This document shows, one piece after another, positions 1-5,332 of a stretch of DNA of 8,988 bases; position 1 is the first letter of the stretch, and every line of letters starts with the position of its first letter. The notes under the pieces are model-generated. The model searched no databases and was not told the DNA's origin. It worked only from the letters and a program-made list of their open reading frames with translations. The translations under genes were made by a program, and so were the position numbers. Source of the stretch: Bacteroidales bacterium. GTDB lineage: Bacteria; Bacteroidota; Bacteroidia; Bacteroidales; Bacteroidaceae. The stretch is taken from positions 1 to 8,988 of the forward strand of contig SFCY01000097.1 in NCBI GenBank assembly GCA_004558865.1, given 5' to 3'.

Positions 1-54
1 CTCTAACTTACTGCGATCCAATAGGGATTGGAGCCTCTCTTTTTTCTTTTCCAT
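1..54 (-). CDS. Start of an unidentified protein gene, cut by the left window edge
   Basis: Read on the minus strand, an ATG at 54-52 opens 18 codons, MEKKKERLQSLLDRSKLE, without a stop up to the edge. The A/G-rich stretch just upstream (AAAAGAAAAG, read on the minus strand) is the usual leader type in this group. A strong Bacteroidetes-type promoter lies about 90 bases upstream at 146-178, pointing into this gene. That makes a real gene start much more likely than the plus-strand reading frames in the same place. The visible residues are a charged amphipathic N-terminus with no signal peptide, so a cytoplasmic protein is likely. The family cannot be told from 18 residues. Confidence 0.55.
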   Translation of the reverse strand, partial: MEKKKERLQSLLDRSKLE

Positions 55-145
55 CTTTTCTTTTTGAGGTGTCAACCATATTTAAAAAAAGACACACAAC
101 TTGGGAAGCCCTCCCTCATAACATAACATCTTTGGTATTTGTGCG

Positions 146-178
146 CAAAATTACCTCTCCGTTTTGCCACCTGTCAAA
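146..178 (-). promoter_or_regulatory. Bacteroidetes-type promoter for the left-edge gene
   Basis: On the minus strand, TTTG (175-178) is followed after 21 bases by TAATTTTG (146-153). This matches the Bacteroidetes primary sigma factor consensus TTTG-N19-21-TAnnTTTG. Transcription would start near 139-142 and give a leader of about 85 bases before the ATG at 54. Confidence 0.65.
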
Positions 179-243
179 GAGGACGGTAAAGTTCGGAAAA
201 AACAAATCGCCAAAACGCAAAGGCCACACCCAACGGCAGGACA

Positions 244-365
244 CAGCGCCTCGCGCCGCCCCCAAGAAGATATTCGTCCGCTTCCAATCATCCACAGGAT
301 ATATCTCGCAAAGCCGCAAAGGTCGCTAAGGACACTACCTTTTGAAGGGGCAGCGCCTCGCGCCG
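244..365. repeat. Two copies of a 15-base GC-rich word
   Basis: CAGCGCCTCGCGCCG occurs at 244-258 and again, identical, at 351-365, in the same orientation 107 bases apart. A related word (GGCGTCTCGCCG) appears at 469-480. Identical GC-rich words in an AT-rich spacer suggest degraded copies of a dispersed intergenic repeat. No function can be read from them. Confidence 0.5.
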
Positions 366-412
366 GACCTAAAGATTACCGTAACTATTCAGTTCACCAC
401 TGGGGCCTCTCC

Positions 413-559
413 CTGAGCAAAACGGGAAATAACAGATAAATGTTATATAGAAGGCAAGTAGGAGGCACGGCGTCTCGCCGTGCAAGAATGTGCAGCGAGA
501 CGCCGCACTGAGCAAAACGGGAAATGACAGATAAATGTTATATAGAAGTTATATAGAAG
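413..559. repeat. 41-base direct duplication with an 11-base tandem repeat
   Basis: Bases 413-453 and 508-548 are the same 41-base sequence (beginning CTGAGCAAAACGGGAAAT) with a single A/G difference, 95 bases apart. The last 11 bases of the second copy, TTATATAGAAG (538-548), are repeated immediately at 549-559. The unit between the copies contains the hairpin at 465-505. The arrangement looks like a recent tandem duplication of about 95 bases, or two copies of a dispersed repeat. Confidence 0.8.
465..505. repeat. Overlapping inverted repeats (hairpin with alternative pairing)
   Basis: GCACGGCG (465-472) pairs perfectly with CGCCGTGC (476-483) around a three-base loop. An 11-base arm, CGGCGTCTCGC (468-478), pairs perfectly with GCGAGACGCCG (495-505). 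The two structures share bases 468-478 and so exclude each other. The segment lies downstream of the SNF2 gene, but more than 200 bases from its stop and without an adjacent T-run, so a terminator role is unproven. A REP-like repeat is equally possible. Confidence 0.55.
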
Positions 560-643
560 CGAATTGTACTTCTAAACAAAAGATATCGAACTTTGCGGTT
601 GAATATAGGGTTCTATTCTGACCAAAACCAGTAAAACACCTGC

Positions 644-720
644 TGCGATGCAAGGGGCTGCTGGGGGGGGGCGCAGCCCGGGAGGTCCGCTGCCCCTAAC
701 GGACACCATGCGACGCAAGG
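644..720. repeat. GC-rich block with nine-G run between 12-base near-direct repeats
   Basis: TGCGATGCAAGG (644-655) and TGCGACGCAAGG (709-720) differ by one base. They flank a GC-rich block with a run of nine G (663-671) and a small hairpin, GTCCG (685-689) with CGGAC (700-704). The block ends only 14 bases from the SNF2 stop codon at 735, so it would be the first sequence transcribed after that gene. It could be a small repeat inserted with a target duplication, or the 3' end structure of the SNF2 transcript. Confidence 0.4.
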
Positions 721-734
721 TTCACTCTAAGGGC

Positions 735-3251
735 TCATTGCTGCCCGCCCAACTGCTTGAAGAGTCTGCCCAATGCGCCCAACACCTGCTCCACGCTGTC
801 CTTGTCGGGCACGGGAATGCGCAGGTTGGTCTCGCCCGTGTCCTGGTCCACCTCCACGAGGCTGTCGACCAGCTCGCGGGTGGCCTGGGGCGACTCAAGG
901 GTCTTGGTGAGGCCAGTGAGGAACGACACGCCCTCGGCCACAAGCTGCCGCGGCGAGCGGTGGGGGCGTGCCGGGCGTGGGGTATCTTCCCCGCTGGCGG
1001 CGATGCCGCCTCCGTTGTCGCGGCCCTGGGGCTGAGCCAGCATGGGTTCCGCCCCAAGCGGGTCCTCGGCTTCCTGTCGGCCATCGGCCGATGGCCTGTC
1101 CTCTTCCTGCGGGCTGTCCTCCCCGTCCAGCAGGTTGTCCTGCCCCGGGGCGGGGGAGGCACCGGCAGCAGGCTCCAGCTCGTCGGCGGCCACGGGTCGG
1201 GCGGTGTCGTCACCGGCGTCGTCGAGCGTGGACTGGATGTCCTTCATCAGCTCATTGAACTTGCCGTCGGAGGCGAAGATGGTGTCCTGGCCATTGTCGA
1301 GCACGCCCGCGAAGAGCGAAGCCTTGAAGCGAAGCTTGCCGAGCATGGCCTCCTCGAAGCTGTTGGCCGACACGAGGTTGATCACTTGGATGTTGCGCTT
1401 CTGGCCTATGCGGTAGATGCGGGCAATGCGCTGTTCCAAGACGGCGGGATTCCAGGGCAGGTCGATGTTGACCACGGTGGAGGCCGCCTGCAGGTTGAGG
1501 CCGGTGCTGCCCGCGTCGGTGGAGAGGAAGACGCGACTGTCGGGGTCGTCGGTGAAGTTGTTGACCAAGTCCTTGCGCTTCGCCGACGGCACGCCGCCGT
1601 GGAGATACTCGAAGCCGATGCCGCGCTTTTCGAGTTCCTCGGCCACCAACCGCGTCATCCGTTCCCACTGGCTGAAGACGACCACCTTCTCGTCGCCGCT
1701 CTCCACGATGTCGCTGATGATGCCCATCACCTCGTCCACCTTGGTGTCGTGGCGAGTCTTCTGGTCGAGCACATACGTGCTGTCGCACACGCACCGCATC
1801 TGCTGCAACAGCAGCATCAGCCGATTGCGGTCGCTCTCCGAGAGGAAGTGCAGGCGCTCCCATTTCTGCAGCAGGTGGCAGACTTGGCTCTTCGCCTCGT
1901 CGTGCACCGCCATCTGCTCCTTGGTCATGGGCACCAGCAGGTTCTTGTCCTGCCGCGCCGGCATCTGCAGCCTCACCTGCCTCTTGGTGCGGCGTATGAG
2001 GATGCCGCCCAGCCTTGCCTTGATCGCGTTGAGGCCCTTGTATCCAATCGTGGCTCCCTTGTCGTCGGTGATGATGTGGCGGTCGCGGAAGAGATAGTAG
2101 GGACTCAGGCAGAACTGGTCGACAAGCTCCACCACGGAGTAGAGTTCCTCCAAGCGGTTCTCCAAGGGCGTGCCAGAGAGGACGACGGCGTAGTGGGAAT
2201 CGATCTTGCGCGCCGCCCGCGCTATCTGCGTGTTCCAGTTCTTCAGCCGCTGCACCTCGTCGATGATCACCATGTCGGTCTCCAACCGGCCCAGAATCTT
2301 GATGTCGTTGCTCGCGGCGTTGTACGACACGATCTTGAACAGTTCGGGAGCGTCGTACTGGCCGCACCGCCTCAGATGTCCGCCCTCGATGACGTGGGCG
2401 CGCTCGTTGGTGAAGCGTTCTATCTCTCTCTTCCACTGGTATTTCAGCGAGGTGGGGCAAAGCACCAGCACGCTGCCCACCAGCCCCCTCTGCCTCAGGA
2501 GCATGGCCGTGCCGATGGCCTGTATGGTCTTGCCCAGCCCCATCTCGTCGGCAATGATGCTCCGCCCGGCGGTGGCGGCGAAGCGGATGCCCTCCTCCTG
2601 GTAGGGATAGAGGGTGGTGTTGAGCAGGTGGGCGAAGGCTTCGTGGCCCATGCCCGCCACCCATTTGCGTCGCTGCTCCTTCTCGCGAGCTTCCAAAACG
2701 AAGTCGAGAGCGTCGTTGTAGCAGCGCATGGTGTCGTCGATGGCCAGGGCGCGGCGCATGAAAGTTCGGAAATCCGTGTAGCCCTTGGGCAGCAGCACGC
2801 CCTTGTCGTCGAAGTACTCGGCGGCCAGCTGCCGGAACTCCTCCTCATGGTCGGCGCCGATGCGGATTCGCACCCTGCGCCCTTCGGCGTAATCGAGGTA
2901 GACGGAGGTGTAGGATGGTGTCTCGCGGTGCACGCGGCGGCCGCCGTGGATCCACCGCTTCACGCCCTCCAAGTGCTTGCAGGTGCCGAGCCGCGAGGTC
3001 TTGAAGTCCATGCATGAGCAATAGTTCCAGGGGCTGTTCGCTCCGCGGTACACCACCTTGTACTCCTCCTGCGTTTTGGGTGAGGTTACGCGGTAGGTGC
3101 CGGGGGCGTTCTCCTCGTCGATGCAGCTGATGACAAGCCGCTCGTCGATTGCGGCCTGCCTCCTCAACTGTATCTGCCATGTCCTCAGGTCCAGGCCTTC
3201 CGGCTTGAACTGGTAGGGTATGCGCTTGCGCTGCTTGTTGCTCTTTGCCAT
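735..3251 (-). CDS. SWIM zinc-finger SNF2-family DNA-dependent ATPase (helicase-like)
   Basis: An 838-residue cytoplasmic protein. An N-terminal SWIM-type zinc finger has the ligands C78, C80, C91 and H93. The SNF2 ATPase follows: LYPYQEEGIRFA near 214-225, Walker A DEMGLGKT at 235-242 (K241), Walker B DEVQ at 331-334 and LSGTP at 358-362. The second RecA lobe runs from about 520 to 640, with STDAGSTGLNLQAA (577-590) and QRIARIYRIGQ (607-617), which carries the arginine fingers. Residues about 680-765 are an acidic, proline- and alanine-rich linker, and 766-838 look like a small folded C-terminal module. Family members translocate on double-stranded DNA and remodel DNA-protein or RNA polymerase complexes; the specific target is unknown. 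The ATG at 3251 is preceded by GGAAGAAG and a promoter. The gene appears monocistronic. No methylase, nuclease or phospholipase D partner lies beside it, so a DISARM-like defence role is not supported. Confidence 0.93.
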   Translation of the reverse strand: MAKSNKQRKRIPYQFKPEGLDLRTWQIQLRRQAAIDERLVISCIDEENAPGTYRVTSPKTQEEYKVVYRGANSPWNYCSCMDFKTSRLGTCKHLEGVKRWIHGGRRVHRETPSYTSVYLDYAEGRRVRIRIGADHEEEFRQLAAEYFDDKGVLLPKGYTDFRTFMRRALAIDDTMRCYNDALDFVLEAREKEQRRKWVAGMGHEAFAHLLNTTLYPYQEEGIRFAATAGRSIIADEMGLGKTIQAIGTAMLLRQRGLVGSVLVLCPTSLKYQWKREIERFTNERAHVIEGGHLRRCGQYDAPELFKIVSYNAASNDIKILGRLETDMVIIDEVQRLKNWNTQIARAARKIDSHYAVVLSGTPLENRLEELYSVVELVDQFCLSPYYLFRDRHIITDDKGATIGYKGLNAIKARLGGILIRRTKRQVRLQMPARQDKNLLVPMTKEQMAVHDEAKSQVCHLLQKWERLHFLSESDRNRLMLLLQQMRCVCDSTYVLDQKTRHDTKVDEVMGIISDIVESGDEKVVVFSQWERMTRLVAEELEKRGIGFEYLHGGVPSAKRKDLVNNFTDDPDSRVFLSTDAGSTGLNLQAASTVVNIDLPWNPAVLEQRIARIYRIGQKRNIQVINLVSANSFEEAMLGKLRFKASLFAGVLDNGQDTIFASDGKFNELMKDIQSTLDDAGDDTARPVAADELEPAAGASPAPGQDNLLDGEDSPQEEDRPSADGRQEAEDPLGAEPMLAQPQGRDNGGGIAASGEDTPRPARPHRSPRQLVAEGVSFLTGLTKTLESPQATRELVDSLVEVDQDTGETNLRIPVPDKDSVEQVLGALGRLFKQLGGQQ

Positions 3252-3282
3252 ATTCTTCTTCCGTGATTGTGATTAGTCTCCG

Positions 3283-3313
3283 CAAAATTAGCCATATAAG
3301 GCGAGACCACAAA
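3283..3313 (-). promoter_or_regulatory. Bacteroidetes-type promoter for the SNF2 gene
   Basis: On the minus strand, TTTG (3310-3313) is followed after 19 bases by TAATTTTG (3283-3290), a full match to the Bacteroidetes consensus. The predicted start site, near 3276-3279, gives a leader of about 25-28 bases ending in GGAAGAAGAAT before the ATG. Confidence 0.75.
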
Positions 3314-3366
3314 AGATACTTGTCTTTTTTTTGTCGCCCCGCGCGTGTTTTTTTACTGCATGTTGC

Positions 3367-3774
3367 TTAAGCCTTGCCTGCCACCTGCCTCATCAGCCTG
3401 TCGCTGATGGTGGACGTCTCTGATGAGAATGAGCAGGCGATGGCGTATACCCCGCGTCCGTCGTTGGCGTAGGGCTGGGCGTAGCCGCGACCGGCGACCG
3501 GCGCCATCGTCTCGGCGGCGGGCCGGTCGGTGGCGGGAATCAAGCCGTATTGCTTCTCCCACTTCGCCAATTAGGCGTTGAGGGGCTGCTCCAAGGCATC
3601 CAGCTGGGCGTGGTTGGAACCATTGAAATCAATCTCGAATGCGGGATAAGCATCCCCTTTCTTCTCCAAGCCTCCCATCCCCAGCCACTTGAGGCTGGTT
3701 GGGGCACCCGAAAAGGTTGGTGGAAAAGGTTGTATTTCTTTTTTTGGCGCTGCGGTGGTTGGAGGATAAGGCAT
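3367..3774 (-). pseudogene. Broken reading frame split by an in-frame TAA; family not recognised
   Basis: Two minus-strand segments of 67 residues each lie back to back in the same frame (3571-3774, then 3367-3570), separated only by the TAA at 3573-3571. The first ends ...QLDALEQPLNA and the second continues LAKWEKQYGLIPATD..., so the helical character runs on across the stop. One base change from CAA, GAA or AAA would explain it. The second part ends at the natural TAA (3369-3367). The first ATG (3774) has a stop two codons upstream, no clear leader and no promoter of the consensus type, so the true 5' part may be lost. The N-terminal part is proline-rich. I do not recognise the family. The alternative is that nothing here was ever coding, but the clean shared frame argues for a decayed gene. 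Confidence 0.4.
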
Positions 3775-3823
3775 GGGATGTTACGAAACTTGGAGTCATA
3801 TTATAATGAAATTGGGCAATGCG

Positions 3824-3855
3824 CTTGCGGTTATTAAAAAAAAACGGTAATTTTG
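3824..3855 (+). promoter_or_regulatory. Promoter of the ROK regulator gene
   Basis: TAATTTTG (3848-3855) matches the -7 box exactly. CTTG (3824-3827) lies 20 bases upstream in the place of the -33 TTTG, with one mismatch. A short inverted repeat, GCAA (3816-3819) with TTGC (3825-3828), overlaps the -33 region. Transcription would start near 3861-3864, just before the gene. Confidence 0.55.
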
Positions 3856-3870
3856 CGTCGCTAAAGGAAA

Positions 3871-5055
3871 ATGTTTTTGTTTATGCCAAGACAGAAGACC
3901 AACCCGATACAATGGAGAGTGATACTCTACCTTATTAATAATGGAAACTCAACCATCACTGAAGTCTCGCACGAAATAGGACTGAGCATCCCTACGACCA
4001 CCAAACTCATCAACTCCCTCTGCGAGATAGGTTATGTACAGGAGTATGGCAAGCTGGACAGCTCGGAGGGCAGGCATCCCATACTCTATGGCGTCAATCC
4101 CGACTCTGCCTATTTCGTGGGCGTGGACATGATCAACAACAGCCTCACCATCGGCATCACCGACTTCCGCGGGTCGCTGGTTGACATGAGGTCGGACATC
4201 CCCTACCAATACGACAACACCCCGGCCTCGTTGGAAAAGCTGTGCTCCATCGTGGACAAGACGCTCGGCGGCTCCGTCATCGAGCGGGGCAAGATACGCG
4301 GACTGAACGTGAACATCTCCGGACGGGTGAATTCCAAGACCGGCTACAGTTACAGCATGTTCAATTTCTCGGAAGAGCCACTCGCCGCAGTGCTCTCCGA
4401 GCGATTGGGCCTGGACGTGGGCATCGACAACGACTCGCGTGCCATGGCCTACGGGGAGTATGTGCAGGGAGGCGGCAAGGAGCGCGACGTGTTCTTCGTC
4501 AACCTGAGCTGGGGGCTTGGCTCCGGCATCATCATCGACGGCAGGCTCTATGGAGGCTGCTCCGGGTTTGCGGGAGAGTTTGGGCACATGCACTTCTTCG
4601 ACAATGAGCAGCTCTGCCACTGTGGCAAGAAGGGATGCCTGGAGACAGAGGTGTCGGGGCGGGCGTTGCGGCGCAACATCATAGCCCGCATAGAGAAAGG
4701 AGAGTCGTCGGCCCTGTCGAAAGTGTATCGCGAGAAGGGTGACATAGAGCTCATGGACATTATCCACGCCATAAAGGGCGACGACATGCTGTGCATCGAC
4801 GCCTTGGAGGCGCTTGGCAGCAAGTTGGGCGAAGCACTTGCCGGAGTCATCAATATCTTCAATCCCGAACTGATTGTCATCGGGGGCATGCTGTCGCTGA
4901 CCGAGGACAACTTGCTTCAGCCCGTCAAGATGGGCATCCGCAAGTATGCTTTGAGCATGGTGCAGAAGGACACCAAGATTCGCCTCTCGAAATTGAAGGA
5001 CAAGGCCGGCATCATCGGCTCCTGTCTGTTGGCACGGCGCAGGTTTTTGGAATGA
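3871..5055 (+). CDS. ROK-family transcriptional regulator, likely controlling the sialic acid operon
   Basis: A 394-residue protein with an N-terminal winged helix-turn-helix (about residues 15-62; HTH near 27-46) fused to a ROK sugar-binding fold, the NagC/Mlc/XylR architecture. In the ROK part, GEFGHM (235-240) and C249-H-C-G-x-x-G-C256-x-E form the ROK zinc-site signature, and NPELIVIGG (331-339) is a typical C-terminal motif. The phosphate-binding loop expected as DxGGT reads DMINN (86-90), so sugar kinase activity is unlikely, although the Asp of the DND motif (D188) is kept. By family precedent it binds DNA as a dimer and is released by a sugar or amino-sugar ligand. Its position directly upstream of the transport and catabolic genes, in the same orientation, makes them its likely target; the inducer could be sialic acid, ManNAc or GlcNAc derivatives. 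A second in-frame ATG at 3883 (residue 5) is a credible start, because the promoter leaves only about ten bases before 3871. Confidence 0.9.
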   Translation: MFLFMPRQKTNPIQWRVILYLINNGNSTITEVSHEIGLSIPTTTKLINSLCEIGYVQEYGKLDSSEGRHPILYGVNPDSAYFVGVDMINNSLTIGITDFRGSLVDMRSDIPYQYDNTPASLEKLCSIVDKTLGGSVIERGKIRGLNVNISGRVNSKTGYSYSMFNFSEEPLAAVLSERLGLDVGIDNDSRAMAYGEYVQGGGKERDVFFVNLSWGLGSGIIIDGRLYGGCSGFAGEFGHMHFFDNEQLCHCGKKGCLETEVSGRALRRNIIARIEKGESSALSKVYREKGDIELMDIIHAIKGDDMLCIDALEALGSKLGEALAGVINIFNPELIVIGGMLSLTEDNLLQPVKMGIRKYALSMVQKDTKIRLSKLKDKAGIIGSCLLARRRFLE

Positions 5056-5098
5056 AGGCCGCTCGTAGGCCTCAACCTTTTTCTTTAGAAACGGCCTA
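5056..5098 (+). terminator. Weak terminator-like stem-loop after the regulator gene
   Basis: Directly after the stop codon, AGGCC (5056-5060) can pair with GGCCT (5068-5072), followed by a T-run (5078-5082). Alternatively TAGGCC (5066-5071) pairs with GGCCTA (5093-5098), enclosing a small TTTC/GAAA hairpin (5080-5091). The stems are short and the T-run is interrupted, so termination is plausible but not certain. Confidence 0.3.
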
Positions 5099-5135
5099 AG
5101 AAATTCCGCCTGGCCTTGCATTGATTATATGTAGA

Positions 5136-5153
5136 TAATAAAATATTTTATTA
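5136..5153. repeat. Perfect 18-base AT palindrome upstream of the nan promoter
   Basis: TAATAAAATATTTTATTA is its own reverse complement. The word AGATAATA overlaps its left end (5133-5140) and recurs at 5163-5170. The site lies about 40-50 bases upstream of the -33 box, where an activator could bind. Base composition alone makes AT palindromes common here, so its role is uncertain. Confidence 0.35.
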
Positions 5154-5183
5154 AATTAAGACAGATAATATAATTTTTCTTAT

Positions 5184-5200
5184 TAAGCATTTGTTGCTTA
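5184..5200. promoter_or_regulatory. Candidate operator: inverted repeat over the -33 box
   Basis: TAAGCA (5184-5189) and TGCTTA (5195-5200) are perfect reverse complements separated by TTTGT. The TTTG of the promoter (5190-5193) lies in the centre. A dimeric repressor bound here would block RNA polymerase directly. The ROK regulator encoded just upstream is the obvious candidate protein; this link is inferred. Confidence 0.5.
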
Positions 5201-5221
5201 CCAAAAGTTTTCGTATATTTG
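5190..5221 (+). promoter_or_regulatory. Promoter of the sialic acid (nan) operon
   Basis: TTTG (5190-5193), 20 bases, then TATATTTG (5214-5221) is a complete match to the Bacteroidetes consensus. The start site is expected near 5228, giving a leader of roughly 105 bases before the transporter gene. The leader can form a long-range pairing, GAACTT (5226-5231) with AAGTTC (5272-5277). No other promoter of this quality is visible in the short gaps of the downstream genes. Confidence 0.75.
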
Positions 5222-5332
5222 CAGCGAACTTTTGAACTCTTCATTCTCTAATGGGAAGACGAAAGTCGCCGAAGTTCATCCAATCTATCAAAAATCAAAG
5301 GGTTCCAATACCTGATACAAAAACTTAGACAA

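Larger units (their letters stand above)
55..734. other. Gene-free spacer with GC-rich islands
   Basis: This spacer lies downstream of the SNF2 gene and upstream of the left-edge gene; both are on the minus strand. Short open frames exist on both strands (for example about 86-91 codons at 69-439 plus), but they overlap each other and the promoter at 146-178, have basic low-complexity translations and show no recognisable motif. I therefore do not call them genes. The AT-rich background is broken by GC-rich patches near 244-260, 347-367, 461-512 and 654-704, described separately. No tRNA, rRNA or CRISPR array is visible. Confidence 0.6.

Noticed and set aside
69..439. Overlapping plus-strand frames of 86 and 91 codons and a minus frame of 67 codons in the left spacer
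   Set aside because: They overlap one another and a consensus promoter for the left-edge gene, have low-complexity basic translations and cover repeat units.
648..3017. A 789-codon plus-strand open frame antisense to the SNF2 gene
   Set aside because: It is a shadow caused by GC-rich codon use on the other strand: the translation is rich in Val, Ala, Leu, His and Gly repeats with no motif, while the minus strand shows all SNF2 and SWIM motifs.
735..3251. SNF2 gene as part of a phage defence system such as DISARM
   Set aside because: No methyltransferase, nuclease, DUF1998 or other partner gene is adjacent, and the SWIM-SNF2 form with its own promoter is a common stand-alone Bacteroidetes protein.
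3314..3366. T-runs at about 3324-3332 and 3347-3354 as a terminator of the broken minus-strand frame
   Set aside because: On the minus strand they are A-runs and no stable stem precedes them; the segment mainly lies just upstream of the SNF2 promoter.
3550..3837. Plus-strand open frame of 95 codons between the SNF2 and ROK genes
   Set aside because: It is antisense to the more protein-like broken minus frame, lacks a promoter and leader, and runs into the ROK promoter region.
3949..5121. A 390-codon minus-strand open frame antisense to the ROK gene
   Set aside because: The plus strand encodes a clear ROK regulator with HTH and zinc site; the antisense translation has no recognisable domain and no promoter or leader.
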